DNA from: Strigamia acuminata
Lineage: Eukaryota; Arthropoda; Chilopoda; Geophilomorpha; Linotaeniidae
NCBI GenBank assembly: GCA_949358305.1
Contig: OX442314.1
Span: 48,678,581-48,742,580, forward strand
Length of the DNA: 64,000 bases
Direction of reading: 5' to 3'
Below, one piece after another: positions 34,029 to 44,430 of this stretch (position 1 is its first letter; every line of letters starts with the position of its first letter). Below the pieces are notes generated by a model. That model was not told the origin of the DNA. It made no database searches and saw only the letters and a program-made list of their open reading frames with translations. A program made the translations under genes and the position numbers.

Positions 34029-34046
34029 CTTCTCGACCGTCTGCGC
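33983..34046 (+). promoter_or_regulatory. Programmed -1 ribosomal frameshift signal between gag and pol
   Basis: Two slippery heptamers A_AAA_AAC (33983-33989 and 33995-34001) are in the correct gag phase. Six bases after the second begins a 10-bp stem, GCGCAGGCGG (34008-34017) with CCGTCTGCGC (34037-34046), all paired with one G-U. The gag stop (34026-34028) lies in the loop. After a -1 slip the frame is open into pol with no stop. Confidence 0.85.
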
Positions 34047-34051
34047 CATTC

Positions 34052-37000
34052 ATGAAGAAGAAGGGGTTTAACAAAGGGTTCGATAAACCGCCACCAGTCA
34101 AAGAAATGGGTAGTGACATAGCTAACGCCCAGATCCAAGACAGGGCCAACAACGCTTTGCAGGTAATTACCGCAAACGCTGAGGCTGAGGCGGAAGAACC
34201 AAACCTACTGCTTGAAGAATTACCTCAAGTAGTCGAAGACACAGAAGAATTTCGTGTTTTCATGTGCAACGTGGCGGTCGAATATACCAGCCGCCTATGT
34301 ATGCTGCCCATGACAATAGAACGCGAAAAAATTATGGGACTGCTAGACTCGGGAGCAGATCGCTCGTTCGTTTCCGAAGACATAGTAGCATCATTGGGTC
34401 TCACCGATAAGATAAAAGGCGTTAATAAAAATGTACGTCTAAAAACCGCCAACGGAATGGCGCGTCCAAAAGGAGTTATATTATTGACCATGGAGTGGCT
34501 CGGAGGGGTAGAACAGCACCCTTTCCTGGTCCTGCCCACGTGCGACAGAATTTTTCTGTTGGGCTTAGACCTCATGGCGTCAATGGAAATACAACCAAAT
34601 CCAATAACGAAATCTTGGAATTATATCAGAAATGATAGAGAAAGACCCGCAATTGTCGTGCCACCAGCTCTTATCAAAGAAGCGGCCGACAAGACACAGT
34701 GGGAGAAAGGCCTAAAGAAATTCGTTCAAGACTACGATTTTAAAGCATTCGTAACAGAATTGCAACGGGACAATGTAGTGGAAACGCTTGTCGCCGACGC
34801 CGCTTTAGAATTAAACGAAGCGGCAGCCCTACGAAGGGTCCTACTTAAATATGAGGGGATCCTGTCGAAAAAACCGGGCCGAACGAATAGGGCTATTCAC
34901 GAAATTAAATTGACGGATAATAAACCTATACGAGTTGCGTATAAGGGAATGAACCCGCAAAAACGTGAAATAGTACAAAAAATGTGCCAAGAAATGCTAG
35001 ACAGTGGCATTGTCTCCGAGGCCCAGGGAGAATACGCGACGCGAGTTGTGCTCGTGATGCGCCCGGGCTCGGACCCACGCCTATGCATTGATTACCGCCC
35101 ATTAAACGCGGTGACAGAGATAGATCCCATACAGATGCCGTCTATCGAATCCATTTTGAGAGAGCTTAGCCCCTTTTCTTGGGTTACGACGATGGATCTG
35201 TCGAAGGGATACTGGCAAGTTGAGATGAGGCCAGAGGATAAGCTAAAAACAGCATTTTACTCGCCAATTGGACGGTTGATGTTCAACGTCATGCCGTTTG
35301 GTTTAGTGAATGCTCCCAGTACCTTTCAGAGACTAATCGAAAGCGTATTGGGTGATATCCTGCATCAGTTCGTGTGGGCATACCTAGATGACATAGTTAT
35401 TGCCTCTAAAACATTCGAAGAGCACATTGAGCACATCGACCAAGTGCTCACCCGGCTGGCGAAAGCTGGGTTACACGTTCATCCGGGCAAGAGCAAGTTC
35501 TGCCGAAAGGAGCTTGCCTTCCTGGGTTATCGCATTGGAGTCAACGGTTTAGCTATTGGCCCCGAAAAAATCGATGCGATTAATCGTTTCCCACCACCCG
35601 AGGACGTTAAAGGTGTCCAACGGTTTATGGGAATGATAAACTTCTTCGGCAGGTTGCTACCGGGTCTAGCTGAAGTGGCAGCCCCAGTTACCGACCTCCT
35701 GAAGAATGAAAACGAATTTGTATGGTCAAATGAGTGCAACATCGCATTTAATGCGATAAAGAGGATGCTGACGGAAGTCGGCGTAATGCCTCTACCCGAC
35801 TTAAACCGGCCGTTCATATTACATACGGACGCCAGCAGAGTTGGGTTAGGAGCGGCGTTGCTCCAAACACACGTGCGCGACGGAGTCGAACAAGACCTGC
35901 CGTGCATGTTTATAAGTCGCAAACTCCAAGGCGCTGAAAAAAATTACAACGCCACAGAGTTGGAGTGTTTGGCAGTTGTGTGGGCTATAAGGAAATTCAG
36001 AGATTATCTCGAATATACCAAATTTGTAGTCCACACAGATCATCAAGCGTTACAATGGCTGATGAAATTAAAGGAGCCAGCCGGTCGACTAGCCAGATGG
36101 CAGTTAGAACTGATGGCATGTGACTTGACCATTCAATACAAGCCCGGCAAATATAACGTCGTGGCTGACGCTCTATCAAGGGCACCAGTGTCAGATCCTA
36201 TCGACGCTGACGATGATGGCGAGGATGATTCCCGCATCATTTACTGCCCGACGAGTTGTCACCGTTGGGATTTAAGGAAGATAAATGAAATTCCCACCGC
36301 GTCTCCAGCAGATGTAAAATTCTGTGGATTCTGGACGCGGTTATACCAACCAGCTGCTGACAATCACCCAAATGCAAAGAAGGAATTTAAGCTAGAGCGG
36401 AGAATAAATGACCCGCTTCTAAGCGCCTTCCACGCTCATGTCGGCAGGCAAATGCGAAGCAATCCCCCGACAAGGGAGGAAATAATTGTGCAACAAAAAT
36501 TAGACAAAAAATGTCAGGACAGAGCTAGATTCGTACTGACAGGAAAATATCCGCCCAACTTAACCAGAAGGCAGAAGCGTCGTTATGCACACGAATCCAT
36601 AGATTACCTATTGGATGACGGCCTTTTGGTGAAACATCACCCAAATCACCAAGATGACTTGAGTGAATCGGACACCGCAGTAAAGGTAGTAATACCTGCT
36701 TCCTTAATCGGTCGCGTGCTGTGGTTGTTACACGGGCACCCGCTTGCGAGCCATGCGGGAGTAAGCAGAACACTCTATCGTGCTACACAGCTTTTTCACT
36801 GGACAGGGATGAAAAAAGATATTGCTCTTTTTGTCCACCAATGTCAGCGATGTCAAGCGTGCAAGCCGAGGAGTAAATCACCATTCGAAACTATTTTCTT
36901 AGGGCCTTACGCGCCTTTTGATTGTTTAAGTGTCGATGTGATGGGCCCAAAACCCGTTACGGGAAATAAAAATGCGTACATTATCGTTATAATGGACGTG

Positions 37001-38122
37001 GCGACTCGTTGGCCCGAGTTGTACGCCGTCGCTAGACCTTCAGCAGAAAAAATCGTTGAATGTATCTACGACGTGGCGTTACGTTACGGATTTCCACGTA
37101 AAATAATATCCGATAACGGACCCCAATTTATCTCGAAAATTTGGGGTAAGTTTTGTGAGAAATTCGGGATTGTGGCGTCACATACTTCGACCTACAATCC
37201 CAGAACAAATCCCGTTGAGCGACTCAACAGGGACATTAAATATGCACTAAGCATATTCACTGACATCCACAATAGGTGGGATGAATACTTGAGGGAGATC
37301 GCGTTCAGCATACGAACAACAGTCTCGAGGACGAGAGATTTTTCTCCGGCCTACCTCAACTTCGCCCGGGAGCTACGAGTGCCTTGGGACCCACGAGTGG
37401 CAGAGTCAGTAAATGTAGTGGACCCCGAGAAACCACATGAGTACGTGTATAAATTGGAGCAAACCATCTCCAACACGTACAAGCACATGATGGCGCACAT
37501 TTTTAACATGCGCGACCGCATTTTACAAGATAAAAGCGGTGGAAAATTCGTGAATTTCGAGATTAATGATTTAGTGTGGAAGGACACACACATCCTCTCA
37601 AATGCAGCGAGAGGAATCACCGCCAGCTTGGCCGACAAAAGAGACGGTCCGTATGTGATCATCGGCAAGCATGGCGGTAACGCGTATAAATTACGTAAGC
37701 TCGAGGACAATACCGAGCACAAATCGATCCAGGTACGAGAGTTAACTCCGTACATTCCGGAATTCCCGCAAGAAATGTGGGCCAAGGGCCAAGTCAAGTC
37801 AAAAACTGACGGCCAAATCGTCGGTATGTTCGCTGGCGAGTCGGAAAAAGCACCGCCAAGTGACAACGAGGAGTATTTCGACGCCCCTTCACCACCGGTA
37901 AACGAGATAGTTGAATCCGTTCCGGATCCAATTTTGGTCGGGGGGGAAACAGGAGAAACTCCTGAAACAAACACAAAAAACACGGATAAAAAAGAAAACA
38001 GTAATGAGGAGGTACAGACACAAAAAACAACAAAAAATATCGTACCTGTCTCGACTCATCACCTGCGGCCCCGTGGAAGTAATCCGTTTATAAAAGACGG
38101 AAAGGTCGTAGGAAAGGAGTAG
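34052..38122 (+). CDS. pol: Gypsy Pol polyprotein: protease, reverse transcriptase, RNase H, integrase
   Basis: The frame is -1 relative to gag and is probably entered by frameshifting, so ATG 34052 need not be used. In order: aspartic protease DSGADRSFV (about residue 99); RT with LCIDYRPLN, the TMDLSKGYWQ block and the YLDD active site (444-447); RNase H starting HTDASRVGLGAAL; an HHCC zinc domain (HASHAGVSRT-type region, then CQRCQACK); and an integrase core with Asp962, Asp1021 (SDNGPQF) and Glu1056 (NPVERLNR). A C-terminal GPY/F-like segment (DKRDGPYVI) follows. No chromodomain is seen. All catalytic residues appear present and 1356 codons are open, so the enzyme set looks functional. 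Confidence 0.95.
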   Translation: MKKKGFNKGFDKPPPVKEMGSDIANAQIQDRANNALQVITANAEAEAEEPNLLLEELPQVVEDTEEFRVFMCNVAVEYTSRLCMLPMTIEREKIMGLLDSGADRSFVSEDIVASLGLTDKIKGVNKNVRLKTANGMARPKGVILLTMEWLGGVEQHPFLVLPTCDRIFLLGLDLMASMEIQPNPITKSWNYIRNDRERPAIVVPPALIKEAADKTQWEKGLKKFVQDYDFKAFVTELQRDNVVETLVADAALELNEAAALRRVLLKYEGILSKKPGRTNRAIHEIKLTDNKPIRVAYKGMNPQKREIVQKMCQEMLDSGIVSEAQGEYATRVVLVMRPGSDPRLCIDYRPLNAVTEIDPIQMPSIESILRELSPFSWVTTMDLSKGYWQVEMRPEDKLKTAFYSPIGRLMFNVMPFGLVNAPSTFQRLIESVLGDILHQFVWAYLDDIVIASKTFEEHIEHIDQVLTRLAKAGLHVHPGKSKFCRKELAFLGYRIGVNGLAIGPEKIDAINRFPPPEDVKGVQRFMGMINFFGRLLPGLAEVAAPVTDLLKNENEFVWSNECNIAFNAIKRMLTEVGVMPLPDLNRPFILHTDASRVGLGAALLQTHVRDGVEQDLPCMFISRKLQGAEKNYNATELECLAVVWAIRKFRDYLEYTKFVVHTDHQALQWLMKLKEPAGRLARWQLELMACDLTIQYKPGKYNVVADALSRAPVSDPIDADDDGEDDSRIIYCPTSCHRWDLRKINEIPTASPADVKFCGFWTRLYQPAADNHPNAKKEFKLERRINDPLLSAFHAHVGRQMRSNPPTREEIIVQQKLDKKCQDRARFVLTGKYPPNLTRRQKRRYAHESIDYLLDDGLLVKHHPNHQDDLSESDTAVKVVIPASLIGRVLWLLHGHPLASHAGVSRTLYRATQLFHWTGMKKDIALFVHQCQRCQACKPRSKSPFETIFLGPYAPFDCLSVDVMGPKPVTGNKNAYIIVIMDVATRWPELYAVARPSAEKIVECIYDVALRYGFPRKIISDNGPQFISKIWGKFCEKFGIVASHTSTYNPRTNPVERLNRDIKYALSIFTDIHNRWDEYLREIAFSIRTTVSRTRDFSPAYLNFARELRVPWDPRVAESVNVVDPEKPHEYVYKLEQTISNTYKHMMAHIFNMRDRILQDKSGGKFVNFEINDLVWKDTHILSNAARGITASLADKRDGPYVIIGKHGGNAYKLRKLEDNTEHKSIQVRELTPYIPEFPQEMWAKGQVKSKTDGQIVGMFAGESEKAPPSDNEEYFDAPSPPVNEIVESVPDPILVGGETGETPETNTKNTDKKENSNEEVQTQKTTKNIVPVSTHHLRPRGSNPFIKDGKVVGKE

Positions 38123-38138
38123 AAAACGTTACGAGTCG

Positions 38139-38330
38139 ATGGCGACGCTGAAAAACAAAAAAATTGACCGATCGACAGCGCTAGCCATCAAAATCCAAGA
38201 CTCTGAAAATTTCGCTAAGTCCAACAAAGCGGATATCGGTCGAATTCGCGTCACGAGATGGCGTGGAAACGCGGGACCCGTAGCAAAATTATCGGCACGG
38301 GTCGGATACCGCGTGCAAAAGACCCCGTAG
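38139..38330 (+). CDS. Small basic ORF between pol and ORF3
   Basis: 63 codons, starting 16 bp after the pol stop, Lys/Arg-rich. No known family. It may be chance or an exon of a spliced message. Confidence 0.25.
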   Translation: MATLKNKKIDRSTALAIKIQDSENFAKSNKADIGRIRVTRWRGNAGPVAKLSARVGYRVQKTP

Positions 38331-38602
38331 CAGCGATCGCGCACGGGCGTAGAAACAAAGGAGCCCCGTAGCGTAACATGCGCACGGGCTGTTGCGCACA
38401 GTCATAAACACCTGGTTCTGGAGTAAAATTACCCAGAACCCACCACGATTGCCTCGTTTTCACCCGGACTTCCGCTAAAATCAGCTGATCGTCGTCCGCA
38501 CGTGATACACAGCGAGTGCATTTTTAACCAAGTTTTTGATCCATTTTACGAGAAGTTTTCAAGTTTTTTAATCGTGGTCTGACTGAACGCGCAATCCTCA
38601 CG

Positions 38603-38761
38603 ATGGATGAGGAAGGAGGGGACGAGGAAATGCTTGAAATACAGCATCATGACGAGAATTGGGACCCGGACATAAACGTAGTTCCACCCGATCAGGTAGT
38701 AGTCGGCATCGCCGCACGAGATTTAGCTCCGTGCGGTCGAATTAAAGATACACTTGACTAA
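38603..38761 (+). CDS. Small acidic ORF between pol and ORF3
   Basis: 52 codons beginning MDEEGGDEEML, strongly acidic at the N-terminus, ending at TAA 38759-38761. It lies in otherwise non-coding sequence upstream of the ORF3 splice acceptor. No homologue is recognised. Confidence 0.3.
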   Translation: MDEEGGDEEMLEIQHHDENWDPDINVVPPDQVVVGIAARDLAPCGRIKDTLD

Positions 38762-39496
38762 TACTTGACATGAACGCTCTGCGTTCGAAATAGTGTATAA
38801 TTATTATACTAATATCCACGATCGCGAGAGCGATTGTATTTTCTCCTATTATTTGTCTTCAAGGACGCGATAGCAGACAAACTGTCGCCTCGCTCCTTGA
38901 AGATGACTCACGACAATTGACACGAACGAGACAAAGGAAACGAGCTTTCTTTTTATATTCCAGAAATGGGAATAATTTATTGGATGGATTTTGAAAGAAT
39001 TTATAGAACGTTGTTTCTATTTTTATTTGCTATTTTATTTGCGAATTTTTTCCCGATGACACTAATTTATTATAGATTCGTTTTTTAACTCGACTTTAAC
39101 TCCGAATTTTTGGAGTTATTATTAGACAAATTTATTTCTTTACAAGTTAATTCACGACAAGAACATTTGTTTACATGTTCTAAAATTGTTATTGGAGATT
39201 TTCACGAACGATTTCGCGAATTTATTGGTTTAAATACAAATTTACAGTTTAATTTTAAATTAAGCAATCCGAAGAAAAATTTCCGGATTAATACGCTCGA
39301 TTCCGTCTCGTGGTTATCATTGGACGTGAACCAGATGTGCCAAGAAGACTCTTTTCTTCCTGACAAGGACGAATCAATGAACAGGAATAGGACTCGACGA
39401 GCGGTCGCACGTTTCAGCGACGTTCCTCGAGCCCACCCCCTATTTATCTCCGTGTTATTGGCGATTTCATTAATTATTTTGTTTCCATCATTGCAG

Positions 39497-42364
39497 ATGG
39501 AGCTCCGAGACACATGGGGAGCGCTCAGCCCCGCATGCATAGTGCGAGCGGGCATATATCGAGGCGTACTGCCCGATTTTCTGCGCCGCTGCTTTGGCGA
39601 AGATGCGAAGCCATACCGCCTGCGCGTATTATTTTCGCGCGCCCTCGCCAAGCGTTGGGTTAACGATTGTACACTCCTGGACGCGTTCCCGGAGTCGGTG
39701 CGAAACGTCGTCGCTGCAGAGCTCGCTCGCATCGATGACCCGAAGTCACCAATCTTCCACCCGGCCCTGTCGAGCCAATACTCCGGCAGGCCGGCGGAGG
39801 AGCATGTGTTGTTCGCGTGGCAAGCGGCCGAGACCGAGGAGGCCCGCGAAGAAGTGTATCAACACTACCGCCAGCAGCTAATCGACACTGCGCCGGCGGT
39901 TGCAGAGCGGATTTTGCAAGACGACGGAATGAGCACCGCCGATATACATCTGTGGTGCGAGCAGATTCGGCAGGGAGAAGTTACGCCACAGTGGCGACCG
40001 AGAATGGGGATTCTCACGTCACAAGCTGAAATGTGGCAACTCCACTATTTGGGAATTCTCGGCCCCAAATATAATTTCCCAAGGAAGCGCAAGCGCTCCA
40101 AGGGAACCGGGGGCAGCGAATCGCGCTCCCCGGGACGGTCGAAGAAACAGTGCGTCGAACAGCACTCGACCGTCAACGATGGAGCGGGAACGTCAGCGCA
40201 GCCACCGCGCGACCCCGCGAATTACACCAGACCAAGGGTGTTCGTCAACCGTCAGATGAAAGACGGTAAAGAGACTCGAGAAGTCTGGATTTCGGGTGAC
40301 GAAGAGCGAGTCTCTCGTCCCCGTGTCGGCAGACATCCGCTAACTCATCGTGAGCAGCGGAAACGAGACCGCAAAGAGCGGTATTTCGCTCGCTGCGAGG
40401 CGCGAGGAATTCCCCTTCCCGAACACGCTCTCAAAGCAATCGAAGCGAAGGAAGCGAGAGAGGCACGATCGAAGTCGAGTGGCCGATCTTCCGGGGAGCG
40501 TCGCGTCCTAGCGCCAGACACGCGGGACCTTCGCGAGATCATCACCCAGATGAAACGCAAGAAATTGTCTCGTTTCGACCCCGCGATGCAGTTCGCTCGC
40601 AAGATGGGCGTCGTCGAGCATGGTACCGTGATTCCACACGAAGTGGCACGGTGGTTAAGCGAATATGTCAATTCGCGACCGCGTGTAGAAAACGCGCCTA
40701 CGGCCGTCGTTCCACCGACGAGTACTGTAAGCCAGCTCCCGGCACTCCAAGTCACGCCGACTGGAGTGCAAGCGACGCTGCCACCGCCAACACAACAGTC
40801 TTTGACGTTGCTGTTGCCGACGCAGTCATCAACGTCGCAACCGTTGCCAGCACAGCAGTCCCTGACGCTGCCGCCGCCGACACAGCCGCTGCCGCCGCCG
40901 ACGCAGCCCCCGCCGCCGCCGCCGCCGATGCCGGGTTCGAGCACTACGCCGAACTTGGCCGTCGACGACTCGGTGATGTTGCCCGTTCACCAGAGCATTG
41001 CGCGGGAATGCCATAACGCCCGATTCGGAGAATATTACCCGAGCAAGGCAAGACACGACCGCACCGCGATGTGGTATGAACAGCGTGACGAAAACGCACG
41101 GCTGGCTCGAGAAGCAGCCAATCCATCGATCGAAGAGCTCTTGGCCTTCGCATTTGTGATGGAGGACCCGAGAGCCGCCGCCGCTGCTCTGCAGGGCGCC
41201 GACGTCACTCAGCGCCATTTCATCGAGTGGGGGATTTCGATGATGCGGCACCACTCGCGCGCGTTCGCTGCAGATCCTGATCGCAGCAACCCTGTAAATC
41301 GGCGCAGTCTACAGCTGGCTTTGACGAAAATCATGGTCCAGTTATTGACCCCCTCGCTCTTTGGGGTCGGACGACAGGCGATGGCCTGTTGGTCCGTAGT
41401 CGACAGAGAGGGTGTGCAGATACCTCGCGCACTCGTTGGAGAATGGAGCGCCATTCTCCCCAACCCGGCGATGACTCGCTTCGAGCTGACCCGGGACGTG
41501 GTGAACCCCGAATGGGAGGGGTATAAGTTGCGGAGCATGGCCTTCCGCCACGCCGTTACCACGTGGGAGCCAACACCGTCAGCGCAGTCACACGCAATGA
41601 TGGTCACGAGTGAAGAGCCGATGGAGAGCGACGCCGCCTCTTCGACTGCTTCACGTGGAGCCCCAACTCCACCTCCGCCGCCGCCACCGATGCCACCAGC
41701 GGCGACACCACAGACACCCGTCCTATCAAATGCGGCGGGTAAACCCAGACGCTTGTTATGTCGGACGCCACCAACGATGTCCGCCGCTCGCCAGAGCCTG
41801 ACGCCTCCCGCAGCCCAACAAGCGCGGGAAGAGACTGTCCAACAAGCGGTAGTTCCGAAGAGCGCCAAGCCAGCGAAAGCGGCGAAGCTTCAGACGAACT
41901 ATTATGAGAAGTTGTGTGACGAGTTCTCTCAGCTGTCGATGACGACGGCGACGCGCAAATTCATCCTCGCGCAGAGAGACAAGGGGAAATCGGTATTCGT
42001 TTGGCTACACAACCAGGTGCGCCAGACCACCGATTTGATCCTCCATCAGCGTTTGCTGAGGGCCCACCGTGCGCCTCGAACGGCCGCGGAGGCGAACGCG
42101 ATCCGGCACACCAATTCCGGGTTTTCGGCGTTCATTCCGCGGGTTTGGCTGCATGAGAGGAGACGTGCCCCGTACGAGCCAGCCGGCGGCCACGCATTGT
42201 GCTTCATTTCCGAGCACGAGGACCCCCGCGACCAGTCTTCAGCCTTGGTTGGAGATCTGGTTTTGCCGCCCGGCGTTGTGCCGCCCGGCGCTGAGCCGCC
42301 CGTCCCTGGAGTGAGTTTCGCCCAGGCGATGGATCCAGCGTCGGGTCCCAGCAAGAAGGATTGA
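39497..42364 (+). CDS. Gypsy ORF3, 955-residue protein of unknown function
   Basis: I place the start at ATG 39497 because it directly follows a good splice acceptor (ttccatcattgcag|ATGGAG); the open frame extends upstream to about 39110. An envelope gene often occupies this site, expressed from a spliced message. This protein has no signal peptide, no cysteine-rich ectodomain, and no C-terminal membrane anchor. It is Arg/Ala/Pro-rich, with a basic stretch near residue 200 (PRKRKRSK), a second basic region near 290-350, polyproline tracts near 470 and 735, and an Ala/Lys-rich patch near 790 (SAKPAKAAK). Two compact, non-repetitive regions (about 1-190 and 500-700) may be folded. A GC-rich codon bias sets it apart from the AT-rich flanks. 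It may be a nuclear or RNA-binding accessory protein. Family unknown. Confidence 0.7.
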   Translation: MELRDTWGALSPACIVRAGIYRGVLPDFLRRCFGEDAKPYRLRVLFSRALAKRWVNDCTLLDAFPESVRNVVAAELARIDDPKSPIFHPALSSQYSGRPAEEHVLFAWQAAETEEAREEVYQHYRQQLIDTAPAVAERILQDDGMSTADIHLWCEQIRQGEVTPQWRPRMGILTSQAEMWQLHYLGILGPKYNFPRKRKRSKGTGGSESRSPGRSKKQCVEQHSTVNDGAGTSAQPPRDPANYTRPRVFVNRQMKDGKETREVWISGDEERVSRPRVGRHPLTHREQRKRDRKERYFARCEARGIPLPEHALKAIEAKEAREARSKSSGRSSGERRVLAPDTRDLREIITQMKRKKLSRFDPAMQFARKMGVVEHGTVIPHEVARWLSEYVNSRPRVENAPTAVVPPTSTVSQLPALQVTPTGVQATLPPPTQQSLTLLLPTQSSTSQPLPAQQSLTLPPPTQPLPPPTQPPPPPPPMPGSSTTPNLAVDDSVMLPVHQSIARECHNARFGEYYPSKARHDRTAMWYEQRDENARLAREAANPSIEELLAFAFVMEDPRAAAAALQGADVTQRHFIEWGISMMRHHSRAFAADPDRSNPVNRRSLQLALTKIMVQLLTPSLFGVGRQAMACWSVVDREGVQIPRALVGEWSAILPNPAMTRFELTRDVVNPEWEGYKLRSMAFRHAVTTWEPTPSAQSHAMMVTSEEPMESDAASSTASRGAPTPPPPPPPMPPAATPQTPVLSNAAGKPRRLLCRTPPTMSAARQSLTPPAAQQAREETVQQAVVPKSAKPAKAAKLQTNYYEKLCDEFSQLSMTTATRKFILAQRDKGKSVFVWLHNQVRQTTDLILHQRLLRAHRAPRTAAEANAIRHTNSGFSAFIPRVWLHERRRAPYEPAGGHALCFISEHEDPRDQSSALVGDLVLPPGVVPPGAEPPVPGVSFAQAMDPASGPSKKD

Positions 42365-42390
42365 TCGCTCCGAACACCGGCGGTCAGAGC

Positions 42391-42403
42391 TGGGAGGGGG
42401 ACG
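42391..42403 (+). promoter_or_regulatory. Polypurine tract of the Gypsy element
   Basis: TGGGAGGGGGACG lies immediately before the 3' LTR. Confidence 0.7.
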
Positions 42404-43399
42404 TGTGGTGACCCGACTGGGGTGGGGCACGAAGAGTTTCTCTCGTGGCCTACATACGGGTAAAGAAGGGGAGTCGCACGCGCGCCTCCCTTCCCTCAGA
42501 GCATTGACATCCAGTCAATGGACGGGCGTCTGCCCTGGGGGAGTGGGGGAGATTCGTCTTCTCCACTATTGGGTGGCTTTAGTCACCTGTCACCCCCCGC
42601 TTTGTGCAAAGGAATTCGCCTTGCACTGAGCGGGCAGAACCAACACAAAAATCAACCAAGATACACGTAAAAGCCAAACGTCCTAAAACGATCAAGCCTA
42701 AGTACAAAGACTTCAGGAGTGACCTAGGACAAGGGACTTTCAACGTGAGTACGATTGATTTGTGTTAACCTCCGCAGAGTAACCTGCGAAACAAGATTAC
42801 CACACTATTTTAGCAAGCCAGCTAGAAATAGTAAACCTACTCCAATTTAGCGAGTTGTGCAGACAAACGGTCGCACAAGCCTAAATTGCAGTAACCACGA
42901 CGAGCGTTCCCGCCGCTGTGTGTATCGCCGGGAACCACCAAGCGTCCGCCGCTGTGTGATCGCCGGACACCTACAAAAAACCCTAAACCTAGACAACAGA
43001 CCAGAAGTAAGACCTTTCAGGCATTCACTCGCGCCCGACCAGCGTGAGCCCGAAGGACCGAACGAGAAACGTGAGACGAGGACGCCATTCATTGCCACGC
43101 CGGCCCAAGACGACACCACGTTGCCACGCGGACGCCATCTTGGATCCACAGCGACAAAGGACGACCTCGACCAGTTTCCCGCCAACTTCACACCCCTTTC
43201 CTTTTACCTTTTTATTCCCTTACATATTTTATTCCCTTTTAACTGTATATTCCCGTATAATAAATACATTTATTATATTTACCTTTTACATTGTCTTGCC
43301 GTGTTACATTATTTGGGTAACCGCTTGAGTAAAGCGGTATTGCGAGATCAGAGAGTGACTCATACCACGTATCAGCGACAGACCGAGTTGAGCGCGACA
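42404..43399 (+). repeat. 3' LTR of the Gypsy element
   Basis: 996 bp, matching 29884-30879, followed by the TSD ACTT. Confidence 0.95.
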
Positions 43400-44430
43400 A
43401 CTTACTGTAGAGCAGACCGAATTCCGGCATTATTATATTATTTTCATTTTTATATTTTTATATAGTAGTTATGTTTTTTATTTATATATTTTTCTATGGT
43501 TACATTTTATACAGTATGTCTTTATTTTTATTTTTAGTATTTGTTTTTTATATTTATATTTTTTATTGAGTTTGATAATTTCCTTGTAACATCGCTCTCG
43601 AAATTTTCATTCTATTTGACTCTAGAGCAAAAAGACAAATTCCACCAGTCCAACTGACGATGGGTGTCTACATTACGTTCAGATAAAGTAAAGTAAGTTT
43701 TTAAAGTTTATTTTGTTTTGGGATGTCCAACTTCAAATTATCATTAGTGTCATCATAATAGTATTATGGTGTCATATATTGTGTGGTCCAAAACTATTCT
43801 TTCAATGTAGGAACTTTTCTGTTATTGGAATATGAAATAAAAAGTAAATTACACAAGGTCGATTAACTGCAGCCAAATTGCCAATTTCAAACCAACGAGA
43901 AAGATCAATTATTTTTGTAGCTTGCCACCAGCAAGTTCACTGCCAAGTTTCCTGGTGGATCGCAAATGGTGTGGAGACACGTTGTGAGTTTTCATGGTGG
44001 TGTAGTTATAGGAACATTTATAGAACTAGTTAATTTATTTGATTTAATTTTAGGTTTAGTCGCTACTGCCATGTGCAGCTATTTACATCCCACAGCGTTA
44101 GTATAAAGTGAATTTTCTGGTGTTAGTATTTTTTTTTTATCTGCTACAAGCCGTGATTTAGCTTACAAGTTAGACATTGTCTAACCCCATACTGTTTTGT
44201 TGGCATTTGATGGTTTGCTAAAATTATATAATTTGCAGCATTTGTTTCATTATCATTACTAATTACTTTTAAGTTGGTTAAGATAACCACTTCCCGTCAT
44301 GAGACATCCACCCAACAACAGCAACAAACTTCACCCACGAAATTTCTCATGTAAATTTTGCGTCTGGCAAAAAAATGAGATTGGCAGTACTCTTTTTAAG
44401 TAAATCATCAAAATAAATAAGACAAAAAAG
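43400..44430. repeat. Dispersed repeat, right half of the copy split by the Gypsy element
   Basis: Continues the block broken at 29883 ('acttactgtagagcagacc') and carries the same order of AT-rich, 'tcgcaaatggtgtg', 'gttggttaagataacc' and 'cgtcatgagacat' blocks as 26310-26900 and 26068-26175. Confidence 0.7.

Larger units (their letters stand above)
29884..43399 (+). mobile_element. Complete Gypsy-type LTR retrotransposon with gag, pol and a third ORF
   Basis: 996-bp LTRs at 29884-30879 and 42404-43399 start TGTGGTGACC and end GCGCGACA. The TSD is ACTT (29880-29883 and 43400-43403). The flanks rejoin into a repeat block seen whole near 26310, which confirms the insertion. The interior, in order: a tRNA-Pro-like primer site, gag (30948-34028), a -1 frameshift signal, pol with protease-RT-RNase H-integrase (Gypsy order), small ORFs, ORF3 (39497-42364) and a purine tract. 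All long frames are open, and the LTR frames match exactly, so the element looks young and potentially active. Confidence 0.95.

Noticed and set aside
40345-41868. Several long - strand ORFs (141-219 codons)
   Set aside because: Antisense shadows of the GC-rich ORF3; Gly-rich runs mirror its polyproline codons.
39497-42364. ORF3 as a retroviral-type envelope
   Set aside because: Position and splice acceptor fit, but there is no signal peptide, cysteine-rich ectodomain or membrane anchor, and the protein is basic and proline-rich.
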